Assembly (NCBI GenBank): GCA_965153355.1
Contig: OZ231126.1
Location: forward strand, 80,724,001 to 80,788,000
Origin: Flaccisagitta enflata
Lineage: Eukaryota; Chaetognatha; Sagittoidea; Aphragmophora
Length of the DNA: 64,000 nt
Reading direction: 5' to 3'
Part shown: piece by piece, positions 10,148 through 19,892 of the stretch
How positions within the stretch are numbered: position 1 is the first letter of the stretch
How the letters are laid out: the number at the start of each line of letters is the position of its first letter
Notes under the pieces: model-generated
Told to the model about the DNA's origin: nothing
Database searches by the model: none
Seen by the model: only the letters and a program-made list of their open reading frames with translations
Program-made: the position numbers and the translations under genes

Positions 10148-10886
10148 GACGAAAAAAAAAGTATCTTTTTTTTTTTTACGGAGACGGGGCGAATTTTTGA
10201 AGCCACCAAATTAAGTACAAAGGACGGTATAGGCGCGTAGCTGCTGACGGGAAAGTTGCTAGTATAGCTGATAATCGTTGAGAGAGAAAGCTAGTCACAT
10301 TTGAGCCTTTTAAGGCTCTACGAAGAAACGCAACGAATTTTAAGAAATATTTTACATTTTATTTGCTTCTTTCTCTTAACTTTTCCAAACGTGAATCATT
10401 ACAAAATCGATTTCCAAAGAGAGAGAGAGAGACGGGGAAGAGGAGGAAGAGCCATTCCAACGATGTCATGAATATGGATCACGTGACCTTACTACGCCTT
10501 TTTTTAGAAACACATTCTCTTCCTGCTCCTCTTTTCCAAAATTTCCCCCTCCTTTCCCTCAACATATCCATACATAAGGCATCTCCGTGCATAGAAATTC
10601 AAAGCTCAAATTTGAAGTATGTATTTTAATGGTTTTACAATTTATATCAAAGAAGATCGAGTATCACAGTGAAAGAACTCAATGAAAAGCGGCGAAGCCT
10701 TGTCATAAAGCATGTGTTTCAACCCAAACTCTAGCAAAGGAGCGGTCTGAGCCAGGATTTAAGCTTCAAGGCCCAAACATGGTTTAGATATTCTCAATAA
10801 CATTCTGCTCCCCTTTTGATTAGAATAAGATAACAGTTATGCTTGCCTTTTAAAAACAATATGAGCTTTTTCAACGAGATTGCAGA
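10148..10886. other. Non-coding stretch upstream of element 1 gag
   Basis: This should contain the leader and any 5' LTR of element 1, but with the partner LTR outside the window I cannot delimit them. There is an A/T homopolymer at 10148-10180 and a purine stretch near 10420-10450. I see no gene. Confidence 0.4.
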
Positions 10887-11098
10887 ATTTTTAGTCGTGT
10901 GCACGCGACTCTACAACCCGCTTTGTCCATAGGTCGGTTGGTGGGTTGGTTAGTCAGTTTGTCGGTCATACTTTACTTTTTTTTATGATTTTATTTCTTT
11001 GACCTCACTGCTCTTTCCCAAATGATCTGGTGACCTCAAAAATGGCCCCTGCCCACCCGCACGTGACTTCGGTAGCCGTGTATCCGGCCTTGTTTTTT
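10887..11098 (+). repeat. Interspersed repeat R1, full-length copy
   Basis: It begins tttttagtcgtgtgcacgcg, a short GTCG-CGAC inverted repeat, followed by a ggtcggttgg-rich stretch. It then has a tcatactttactttttt block, a cctcactgctc...gacctcaa block and ggcccctgcccacccgcacg, and ends cgtgtatccggccttg. The same order of blocks recurs at 49627-49834, with shorter or inverted copies elsewhere in this window. About 200 bp, no ORF, MITE- or SINE-like in size; class unknown. Confidence 0.75.
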
Positions 11099-11455
11099 AG
11101 GATTGTGGTTTAGAATATTTTTGATGTTTTTCTTAATCTTCAACTTTGCTTTTTGCTTAGCGATGAGAGGTCCTCGACTAAAAAAGATTCAATGTTTGAA
11201 ATCATTTTGTTCTCTTTTTTTTTTTTCCTAGATATGCTCACATTTTGGCTTGCCCTCTCTAGATGGCTTAAGCTACATGGACCTAACTAGATAGTTCTTT
11301 TATATTTGTATTACTTTTAGAAGCTGGATTGGGTTAATGCTTGTAACTCAGATTTAAGCCCACATACTAGTCCCAATTTATCTGTACGACATCAGAATGT
11401 CAGTTTAGATCTTGGCCATTTGCTTTGCTAAAAAAATTGAATGAGAAGAGAATCA
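11099..11455. other. Non-coding, nothing recognised
   Basis: AT-rich sequence with a T tract at about 11212-11226. No ORF, no repeat match elsewhere in the window that I could see. Confidence 0.4.
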
Positions 11456-11825
11456 ACAAATGAATGAATGAATGAATGAATGAATGAGTGAATGAGTGTA
11501 CAAACAAACAAACAAACAAACAAACAAATGAATGAACAAATGAACATTCAAATCAGCCAAGAAAAAAGGATGAACAAAAAATGACCGTATCAATACACCA
11601 TAGAAAATTCAATCAACATACAAAAACATGAAGAAATGAATGAATGAATGAATGAATGAATGAATGATGAATGACGAATGACAAATGAATGAATGAATGA
11701 ATGAATGAATGATGAAGGACTGAATTAATGAATATGAGAAAGCAGAAGAGAGAAATTAAGTGAATGAACAAAGAACAAAAACAATGACCAGTGAACAAGG
11801 TGAAAATGAAAATGAAAGTGAGTGA
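11456..11825. repeat. Interrupted TGAA / CAAA tetranucleotide microsatellite
   Basis: Runs of aatg at 11458-11495, caaa at 11502-11527, aatg at 11635-11665 and 11686-11712, with degenerate purine-rich sequence between. The ORF read across it on the minus strand (Phe/Ile/His/Ser repeats) is a by-product of the repeat. Confidence 0.9.
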
Positions 11826-12201
11826 GTTTGCGTCACTAAATGCGGAAACATTTGTTGAAAAACGCTCTATTTGCTCGATACTGATGTTAGTTTTATTCAA
11901 AAGTTAAGACCCTTTGAATCCTGTATCTCATCACCGTGGAATCTCATCAGTGTCCGGGTCAGCAAGTTTGTTGTACAAATCAACAACTTAGCCCATTTCT
12001 CGCTCGATCTTGAGCCTTGCTTGATCCGATCGACTTTGTGTGCTGTCAAGGGAATTTTTCATAGAAATTACCATAGAAAATATCACATTATCGCTGATTA
12101 TATTTCATATTTTTCTTTCATTCTTTCTTTCTTCCTTTTTTTCTTTCCTGCGACCTTACAATCTTTCTCTTACCTTCTTTCTTTTTTTCATGATCTATCT
12201 T

Positions 12202-12262
12202 TAGTCACCTGCACGCGACTACAAACCCGCTCGGTCCGTCGGTTGGTCTGTTGGTTGGTCGC
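12202..12262 (+). repeat. Partial R1 repeat (5' end only)
   Basis: ttagtcacctgcacgcgact followed by a cggttggtc-rich run matches the first 60 bases of the R1 family at 10887. The remainder is missing. The flanks (11826-12201 and 12263-12414) show only a pyrimidine-rich tract at 12105-12200 and no gene. Confidence 0.65.
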
Positions 12263-12414
12263 CTGCTTCCTTATCTTTAGCTTATCATTGGCTGCAGTCA
12301 TCACTTATTTGTTTCCTCACCAGATGATCATAACAACCACTTTTTCTCACCGGAGAGCCACATTTCCTGTCTCTCGATTAGAAGGGCAAATATGCTCTGA
12401 TTCCTTAAATGTGG

Positions 12415-12500
12415 CCGTGGCAGTAGCCGCAGCCGCAGCCGCAGCCGCAGCCGCAGCCGCAGCCGCATCTTCATCTTCATCTTCATCCGAATCCGAGTCC
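12415..12500. repeat. GCAGCC and TCATCT hexanucleotide repeats
   Basis: gcagcc repeated about eight times followed by tcttca repeats and a degenerate tccgaatccgagtcc stretch. It gives a poly-Ala then poly-Ser ORF on the plus strand that I regard as repeat-driven, since the upstream part of that frame is low-complexity and unlike any protein. Confidence 0.85.
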
Positions 12501-12540
12501 AAGTCAAGATCAGGTAAATCATCGTAACTCTAACAGAAGT

Positions 12541-13596
12541 ATAGGGTATCGAAAATTTTTTATCATGACAATTGTCATTTTCAGACGGAAATTCCTTTAT
12601 AAGCGATCCATTATACTATTTGTAAAAAAAAATTAAGCCGTGATCCGTTTTTATACAATCTAGACTAATATATTTAAATGATAGCAGTGTAGAAAATATC
12701 GTTCTCCGCACGTTCTTCTTTTCTGCAGTACAAAACAGAATCTGGAATTTTCTTTATTCTTATGCTTAACCTCTGTTTTAAGAAATGATGATTACGGTAA
12801 GTTACCATCGGAGAAAATCTTAAACAAAAACAGTTTCAGACAGCATTTTGTCTGTTCTACAACATACTCGGAAACTCGAGGGGACCTCAATTTAAAATAC
12901 ACATTCAATCAAGTCAAAGTAGTGTCAATATTTTGACATTCATACGCGAGGAACACATATTTTTTTTTTACGGGTTTTTTTTCTCGATGTAAGGCCACAT
13001 GCCCCCAAAGAACGTTTGTCTAGCTGTCTTTTGATGTAAGTTCACTTGTATTACTAAAAATATCATGACAATTTTTGTACATAACTCATGTTTCGCATAC
13101 AGAAAATGCCAATATCTAACTACAGGATTTAAGCGCTGTGACGCAGCTCAAGTTCGCTTGCTACTAACAGAAAAAATTAATGGGAAGATTTCTTTGATAG
13201 TCATTGCATACACAGATCATATTGCTTGAGAAAATGAGCTTGTTACAGGTTTATACATGTGCAAAGAGCATCAGTGACACCAGATATTTCGACTAATATT
13301 GAATAGCCATCATTCAGTGGTGAAGAGGGAAATAAGGGAGAGAGACGGGTATTTGAAGGGTAGATGGACAATGGGACAATTAAGAGAGAGAGAAGGACAA
13401 TTGAGAATTGGGGAAGGAGAAGGAAATCGATCAAATCATGTCCAAATATGGTCATGACAATTCATAGCCGAGGACACGGAAAAAATAATTGAAAAAGCGG
13501 AAGCTGAATTTAAAAATACGACCATGGACACGGAAAACAAAACATCATCATATGAAGGCAAAATACAACGCAAACTTCGCCAACTGCACAAAGATA
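12541..13596. other. Non-coding interval, nothing recognised
   Basis: AT-rich single-copy-looking sequence with a T tract near 12960-12982 and a purine-rich patch at about 13330-13400. No supported ORF, RNA gene or repeat. Confidence 0.4.
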
Positions 13597-13597
13597 A

Positions 13598-13724
13598 AAC
13601 AAGGCCAACACCTATCAGTCGCGTGCAGGACAAAAATAACTGAACTGACCTGACTTCTTTATCGAAAATCAGACTTAAACCAGACCCAAACCAGACCCAA
13701 ACCAGACCCAAACCAGACTCAAAC
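13598..13724 (+). repeat. Interspersed repeat R3, left part, ending in an 11-bp minisatellite
   Basis: It starts aacaaggccaacacctat and runs through agtcgcgtgcaggacaaaaa and ctgaactgacctgact into repeats of the 11-mer aaaccagacyy from about 13669. The same sequence occurs at 58336-58948. It is cut at 13724 by element 2 and resumes at 36107, so this is the pre-insertion locus. Its first bases resemble the R1 family end read in reverse (aacaaggcc... agtcgcg). Confidence 0.85.
13721..13724. repeat. Target-site duplication of element 2, left copy (aaac)
   Basis: The four bases directly before the left LTR are aaac, and the four after the right LTR (36107-36110) are also aaac. A 4-bp duplication is within the range made by Ty3/gypsy and retroviral integrases. 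Because the target is an aaac-containing minisatellite, chance identity is more likely than usual. Confidence 0.75.
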
Positions 13725-14288
13725 TGAACTGTACCCCAGTCCGGTGTGGACTGCTAACTGGTGGGTACAGCTCGGTGGACTATTTAGTGGCCTAATATCT
13801 GATATATGAATGGGGGTTTGGAAGAACATGGTATATGTATTTCAACAATCAGATAAGAGGCGCGGAGCAAGAGGCAATGGGCTTTTTATGCAATTCACAA
13901 TACAAAGAATCAACTACAGAATATGATACAGCCAATAACACATCATGGTGGGAGGGGCTTAAATGGGGATAGTAAAGTACAGTCAGGAGAACAACATGAG
14001 AGGATGGGGTAATCTTTCATTCCCCTTCTAAAAGATCGATCAAAGACAGACAATTGAGAATCAGGTACTTTACATCATGAATATTAAAGTCAAACCCAAC
14101 AGACCAATGAGAGGGTCAGAAGTGGTACTAACTTGGGGAGGTGAGCTCGTATTGAGGTGAACATCAGAGGGAAAAAGGGATTAATCAAGCAATATGACGT
14201 GGGGTACATGGGGGTGGTTCAGGACCAGTGGGTTGCTTTCAATTTCCCATACTATCGTATCACACTTAGGCATACTACAGAAACTTCA
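13725..14288 (-). repeat. 3' LTR of element 2
   Basis: 564 bp, starting tgaactgtaccccagt and ending cagaaacttca on the plus strand, hence TG...CA on either strand. By eye it differs from the other LTR at about 13811, 13946 and 14051 only. It follows directly on the polypurine tract, as a 3' LTR must. On the minus strand a gcataaaaagc TATA-like box lies at about 13881-13891. Confidence 0.93.
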
Positions 14289-14309
14289 TATCCCCCCAAT
14301 CCCTTATTT
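14289..14309 (-). promoter_or_regulatory. Polypurine tract of element 2
   Basis: Read on the minus strand, aagggattggggggata ends directly at the first base of the 3' LTR. A G/A run in this place is the expected RNase H-resistant primer for plus-strand DNA synthesis, and it fixes the element's orientation independently of the ORFs. Confidence 0.85.
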
Positions 14310-14729
14310 CCCGCAAGGATATATTTTGCATAATTGTTCTTCCAAAAAATTTTTTTGATATTTTGAAACTTCAAACTCAAACTATCATACAAGGATTTTT
14401 TAGGCGGCCAATCCTTTGACTAGGACCATTGGTCCCAAGGCAGCCGTTGCCCATAGATTTGTGCCCAATTTGTTTGGAATTTGCCGGTGTGCGTGTTGTC
14501 AATTTGAGTGGTTCAAGAATATCTAGATTCACACTTTTGTACACTATTGTCTGAATAAACCAAATCACACAAAACTAGGTTAAAATGAATAAGGCCGTTT
14601 GTCCTGAGTCAAAATCCTTCATCATAATCGGTCCTTGGTGTTTCCTGAATTGCAGTGTTATCTTAAGTAGGAAAATATCTCGGTGGTTTATAAAATCCTA
14701 ATTTGATAACTTAGACTGCAATATGCAAA
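14310..14729 (-). other. 3' untranslated region of element 2
   Basis: About 420 bp between the env stop and the polypurine tract. No ORF of note and no recognisable structure beyond AT-rich stretches. Confidence 0.5.
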
Positions 14730-17063
14730 TCATTTCTTTCTTCTCACAGGAGGGATCGAGTCCTCCACGAAACCAGTTGGCCGTGCAGGAACTGGTTGAA
14801 GACGAGATTCACTTTGATGTGAACCTGGCCCTGGACAATCCTCGATCCGGTCTCGATCTTCTGGTTTAGCGTCGCAGACCCTCGAGTATTTTGGATCGGT
14901 GGTGTCGGAGGAATCTTGTGTGTGTGCGCTTTGGGGTGGTGGTGGATGATTGGGTGGAGGTGAGATAAGGATAGAACAGCCGGCCCGATCGTACTCAACC
15001 CGACTACGCATGGTTGCGGCTTCGCGGGCGGATGGACGGCCATACCTTCGTCTCAGCCAACGCACAAGCTTGAACGCGTACATACACAAGATGAGGGCAA
15101 CTATGATCGTCATACCAAGCTCAAAAAATCCGGACTGAGTTTTCATGTGAAAAATTGGGCGCTTGTGCTCCTCAAGGTTTTCCCAATTGCTATTGACTTT
15201 GGATTGAAAGCCGGTGAAGTTTAGGAGACTTTCGTTCAGAGTGATGGTTCGTTCATAAAAGTGAAAATGTTTGTCGCTGAAGCTAGTGATGTCGTTAACA
15301 AGACCCTGTCTAACAACTAATTTTGTATCCTGCTCTATCTCATCGATTTTGTTGCCTTTATCGTCTACAATTTGAATGAGGCTGAAGTGGCTTGGAATCC
15401 AGGCACAACAACCTTTAGTACTGTCTCTTGCGGCCATTTTAGTAAGGTCATCTCTCTGATAATGAGTTGGTCTAGAGTGATCAACTCCGAATAAGCGAAA
15501 GCTAGCATTATAAGAAATTAGCATTCCCGTTGAGCCTGTGCTGGTGGAAACTACGTGGTGATTGGCTTGAGGTACCATCCTAATTTGACATTGCTCCAAA
15601 ATTTTCGGCCAATCACGAGCGAAGATGGATGTGATACAGGCTGCAATTGGACTAGATAAAGTGAGGAAGTTGCGGCAACTGTAAAGGCCGTTGGTGAATG
15701 AACATTCGGACGGAAGGCGTAAACGCTGGACTTCAGCGGCGGTCATAATCATGTTTTCATGATGTTTATCATATGAATCAATAGGGACTGCGATCTCCTC
15801 GCCATCAAACCCAAAAACTCGGTCATAAATGCGTCCATTCATCTCAATCGTGCCTGAAACAGAATGCAATCGAAGAACACGATAGCTCGGTTCTTTTTCA
15901 ATTCTCGGACTCACGAACAATACGGTCACACTTTTTTTCTTTCGGTCAGCGGAGAGAACAGACAGACTAGCCCCTTGATAGAAGGTCGTTGGCAAACTGC
16001 CCGACAACACGTCACTCGAGAGGGAGCTTTGCGTGAAGATCTCTCTTAGTAGGGAGAGGGGCATGATTTTTGTACTGAATCGACCATTAATGAGGTTTTC
16101 AAAAATCCCATCGAGCCGAGCTGCGATGGACCGGAGCTCTAGCATAAGACGGGTTTGTTGGGCATGGCAAAGGTTGTAGTCGAGAAGCCTCCGAATGACT
16201 TGGGTCATATAATGTGCTCCTGCCGCAATGCTGCCCTGCCCATCTTTTAATAAAGTTAAATCCCGATAGCTGGTTTTTAAATTTTGCCAATCGCCTTCCA
16301 CGGTCTCAGATAGGGTATCTACATAGTCTACTAGTTTTTCAAGACGCGCACCGAGGAACAAGGTTGAAGTTGCTGTAGCAGAGAGGCTCACTAAGGCTAT
16401 TATAATGGCCACTACTGAGGCTGGGTCTCTTCTGCTCCTGCCCTTCGAATCATCTGAGTCGAGATCAGTCGAATTTGTTCCTTTGTATAGGTCACCTCGA
16501 ACCTGATCCTCCAGCCAAACTTCATCGAAGGTCAGACGCTCATCCAACGCTGAGATCGCTCGGCTTAATTCTAAACTTTTTCTCTCTCCTGGATCATGAT
16601 CGAGATTCTCGCCCGAATTATGTTTTCTTATCCTTCGTGTAAGTCGTTCGGTGGTCTGTTTGTCTTTATTGTCATAATTTCGTCCGTCCGCAATGTAAGA
16701 TTCTTTTCTTAGGCTAATCAGTCCCAAAACTCTCAAGATGAATTTGTCTATCAATTCTGATATTTCATTTCCTACTTTTAAAGCGCAATTGAAGGTTCTC
16801 TCGTGTTGTTTACTAGTCGTTGAGGTAGGGCCATATCTTCTAGAGTATAATTTTTCCATGTCAAAATTAAAAGAAAGGTCTAAAGTACTTGGGGGTGAAT
16901 TTTGAATTTTAACAATTGGCAAAGCCATTTCGAGGCTGATACATGGAATTCTTGGGTCTGGAGTATTTAAAGTGACGGCGTTGGACGATACACGGGTGGT
17001 GCATATTGCGATCATCAGGAGCACGCACGTGGAAATTTCGCCCTTTCTCTTCTCTCCCATCAT
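14730..17063 (-). CDS. env: Envelope-like fusion glycoprotein of element 2
   Basis: About 777 residues from the ATG at 17063 (a second ATG follows at once); the frame is open further upstream but without an ATG. Features in order: a hydrophobic signal-peptide-like stretch (residues about 13-25); an ectodomain; a basic furin-type site (GRSRRD) near residue 208; a hydrophobic Ala/Ile/Ser/Thr-rich segment directly after it that could be the fusion peptide; a heptad-like helical region (about 240-290); paired Cys; a C-terminal membrane span (about 650-672) followed by a basic stop-transfer; and a tail of about 100 residues with Pro runs. A short N-terminal and long C-terminal fragment resembles the F-type envelopes of errantiviruses and baculoviruses more than the vertebrate SU/TM split. 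I infer this from layout only. Probably made from a spliced mRNA. Confidence 0.78.
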   Translation of the reverse strand: MMGEKRKGEISTCVLLMIAICTTRVSSNAVTLNTPDPRIPCISLEMALPIVKIQNSPPSTLDLSFNFDMEKLYSRRYGPTSTTSKQHERTFNCALKVGNEISELIDKFILRVLGLISLRKESYIADGRNYDNKDKQTTERLTRRIRKHNSGENLDHDPGERKSLELSRAISALDERLTFDEVWLEDQVRGDLYKGTNSTDLDSDDSKGRSRRDPASVVAIIIALVSLSATATSTLFLGARLEKLVDYVDTLSETVEGDWQNLKTSYRDLTLLKDGQGSIAAGAHYMTQVIRRLLDYNLCHAQQTRLMLELRSIAARLDGIFENLINGRFSTKIMPLSLLREIFTQSSLSSDVLSGSLPTTFYQGASLSVLSADRKKKSVTVLFVSPRIEKEPSYRVLRLHSVSGTIEMNGRIYDRVFGFDGEEIAVPIDSYDKHHENMIMTAAEVQRLRLPSECSFTNGLYSCRNFLTLSSPIAACITSIFARDWPKILEQCQIRMVPQANHHVVSTSTGSTGMLISYNASFRLFGVDHSRPTHYQRDDLTKMAARDSTKGCCAWIPSHFSLIQIVDDKGNKIDEIEQDTKLVVRQGLVNDITSFSDKHFHFYERTITLNESLLNFTGFQSKVNSNWENLEEHKRPIFHMKTQSGFFELGMTIIVALILCMYAFKLVRWLRRRYGRPSAREAATMRSRVEYDRAGCSILISPPPNHPPPPQSAHTQDSSDTTDPKYSRVCDAKPEDRDRIEDCPGPGSHQSESRLQPVPARPTGFVEDSIPPVRRKK

Positions 17064-17130
17064 CGTTCGTCTGGGGGAGGCGAAAGAATGTGGGCCAGAC
17101 AGGCGAGAGGAGAAATACGACGACGATTGA

Positions 17131-17160
17131 CCACTACAGACAGACAGGGAGAGAGCGAAG
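17131..17160 (-). promoter_or_regulatory. Candidate 3' splice site for the env mRNA
   Basis: On the minus strand a long pyrimidine tract ends ccctgtctgtctgtag, with the AG at 17135-17134, 70 bases before the first env ATG. It would pair with a leader donor such as the one at 34890. Retroviral env is normally expressed from such a spliced RNA. Not tested. Confidence 0.45.
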
Positions 17161-17231
17161 GAAGAGAAATGTGGGGAGGGGGTATCATGAGTACCCTCGA
17201 GGTTGATATAATAAGTTTCATTAGCCTTCAA

Positions 17232-17844
17232 TTTCTACTATTGGGTGAGAAAGTGAACAAAGTACCCCATCCCACGATGAAGAGCAATAATGACCATGAG
17301 CCTCATTTTATACGAGTGACCTTCAGTCTTGACCCGAGCTCATAGTCCATTATTTCTTGAAAGCCTGGCCCGGCTGCTAATCATCCCATGAGATCGCAAA
17401 ATGTATTACTTCAAACTCTACAAGCATATCAGCCCTTTGATATTCACTTGCAAGTACTGAAATAAGCCTTTTATTTCCTTTGGTTTTTTTGGTGAGAAGA
17501 AAAAACTCGCCACCCTGTAGGTCGACGGTAAAAAAGACTCACACATTATTGAGTTATGTTTTTTCCCGGGGGGGTGTCTGGTAATTAAGAACACCCATCG
17601 AGAAAGTGTGAATTTGAGGATCGTCAGTGGGTCACTCATCGCGATCCTCTTTTTGTGATTTTCTTCTTCGCTTCGTTTTTCTATCTTTAGGTTAATCATT
17701 TTAAGTCCTGGGGTTTTTATCATTATTTTAAAAGTCGGAGAAGTCCGTCAGTCTCGTTCGAGTGTTAAAGATTTTATACTACGTTATTGGCCTAAAAACT
17801 TTTTCATTGTCAGTACGTAAAGTCATACGTATTTTATCGTCGTT
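17232..17844. promoter_or_regulatory. Interval between divergent env and gene A, possible promoter of gene A
   Basis: 613 bp separate the open env frame (minus strand) from the ATG of gene A (plus strand). Gene A must have its own promoter if real, as the LTRs transcribe the other strand. A tcagt initiator-like motif sits at about 17749. There is no clear TATA box and no supported ORF. Confidence 0.35.
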
Positions 17845-19100
17845 ATGTCGTCGGTCGTCAATAGTACGTTGGTCGGCTTGTCGGTTGGTCGGTCGGATCT
17901 GTCGGCGTCGGAAGTTGAGTGTATCGTCTCTGCCTCACGATCTTATGGCAATAAGTAAGTAGTCAGTCCGTCTGTCTGCAGGTATGAGTGAATATTATGT
18001 GTGATTTTAGAGTAATTTTAGATTTGTTTATTTTTGCTTTGTTTTGTGTTTTCTTTGCTTAATTTGTTTTGCTGCTTTATGAGTAGGTTATGAATATAAA
18101 GTCTTAGTCTGCATTTTAGGCGCGTCATATTTAATTATCAGGAATATTCGTTACCTCGCCAAACGCTGTTTGGGTAGAGTGGTGGAGGAGGTGACGGAGG
18201 CGGTGGGGGTGATGCTGTGGGGCAACACCACCGCCACCCCTCGTGACGGGCCGCCACCCCAGGAGCCCGCCTCGGCTATCCCCTCATGGATGTGAGTATG
18301 GAGTCTCGGGGTTTGAAATGTGATGTTGGTCTTTGTACAAGCAGATTCAAATATTAATTAATCATGGGTTATCTTTGACAGTTACGTGCTCATTAGTTTG
18401 GTCGTCGCGGCGCTGGCGATGGCCATTTGGCTCACCATTGCCGAATGTAAGTGAAGGTTTGAGGTTAAGAGTCTGGGTTATTATGGTCGGTCTGGGTTAT
18501 CAACTATGGTTGGTCGATCAAAACTTAAATGTTCTCTTGCTCATTTTATTGCTTCAGTGACTCGATGTATTAGAAGGCGGGGTGAGCCTCAGCCCGAGGG
18601 TCGAAGCCCCGTGTGGGAGCGCGTGGGAGCGTGGTTAAAAGGGTGAGTATCACAAAAGGGGAAATGGGTGCAATGGAAATGAAATGTGTCAGTGAAGTTG
18701 GATGCGAAGCTGAATGTTACGTATGAATCTTCTCTGTTCACAGATCCTCGGGAGACTCCGTGGATGAAAAGATATCCGTGGGGTGAGTGAAATGAAGCAA
18801 TGGGAAGGGTTAATATCAGGTTTTATGTGTTATACTAGAATTTTCCCCTGTCCTTTCCCTGCTTTCCTTTTCTGTGTACTACTCTAAAACTGCCCCTGCC
18901 TTCCTTTTACCCACAGATCAACGCTTAACACCGCCCTCGACAATCTGGCAGTGGGGGCCGTGGAGCTGCGGGAGGCGGAGGAGGCGGCGGCAAAACGCGG
19001 TAGCCCTGACAGCAGCAGCAGCAACAACAACACCGACAGCAGCCTGGCAGCCGACAGCGCCAGCGCCTCGACCGGAAGTGGCCGTGTGACGCCCGTCTAA
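17845..19100 (+). CDS. Gene A: six-exon antisense gene for a single-pass membrane protein, in element 2
   Basis: Exons 17845-17954, 18142-18291, 18382-18446, 18558-18642, 18744-18782 and 18917-19100. All five introns start GT (mostly gtaagt or gtgagt) and end cag or gacag, and the frame stays open through all junctions for 210 codons to TAA 19100. Phase is maintained across five short introns, which chance would rarely give. The product has an N-terminal region with sequons at residues 6 and 65, one hydrophobic span at residues 87-108 (exactly exon 3), a basic juxtamembrane RCIRRR, and an acidic then Ser/Asn-rich tail; N-out topology is likely. No signal peptide, and no family recognised. It is antisense to the element's genome, between env and gene B, and is likely cargo or an accessory factor. 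Its single-span layout resembles the antisense ORF of element 1. Confidence 0.72.
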
Positions 19101-19266
19101 GGAGGAACAAAAAGAATGGACAAAAAGAAAGAAAGAGACAACAAAAGAGAAAGAAAGAGACAATGTTGAAAGATTTGGAAAAAATAACAATCGCAAATGA
19201 CAAAAGAATAACATGAGAGAGAGAGAAAGGAAATGAAGGAGAGAGAGAGAAAATGAAAGGGCAGAA

Positions 19267-19347
<81 letters not shown>

Positions 19348-19892
19348 TAGATTCATTTATGTTATGTTTGTTTTTGTTTTCTTTTAAATTTATATTGGCT
19401 TCAATTAACTTTTAGTCTCAGACAAGCCAAAGGAGAGACAGATTTATTGCTTAGTAATACCCATGTGAACGTGGTGAGTCGTTGATCATGAGTAGAGATT
19501 TGCCAAAAACTCATAAAAGTCTGCAATTCGAGAGATTTATGATTTTGATGATATGGGCAATCGATTTAACCACGAGGCGGAGAACAGGACTTGGGGTGAT
19601 TGACCAAGGCAAGCTCAATGATCACGGCCAAATCAGGATCGGAGGTTAGAGGCCAAGAGGGGTTGAAAACCTTTCTGTACATGTTCTTCTTCCTTATAAG
19701 TGCTCATCTTTGAATAATTTAAAAATTTTTATATTCTTCTTCCCTCCGGGCTCTTCATCCCCCCTGTTACTTAATCAATGAATCGTCTTTACCTCATTCA
19801 TTCATTCAATCAGCAGTCATCACTCGTTGGTTTTGGAAGTTTCTCAAAATTTTCAACTTATATTTTCTAAAATCGTCAGATTTTGCGATAAT
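19101..19892. other. Interval between genes A and B with a GA microsatellite
   Basis: It holds the 3' flank of gene A, an interrupted (GA)n tract at 19213-19344, and the presumed promoter and 5' untranslated region of gene B. I see no canonical AATAAA directly after gene A. The Leu/Ser-rich minus-strand ORFs here are produced by the GA tract. Confidence 0.5.

Noticed and set aside
11871-12527. 218-codon plus-strand ORF ending in poly-Ala and poly-Ser
   Set aside because: Low complexity from GCAGCC/TCTTCA repeats and a pyrimidine tract; no start context, domain or splice support.
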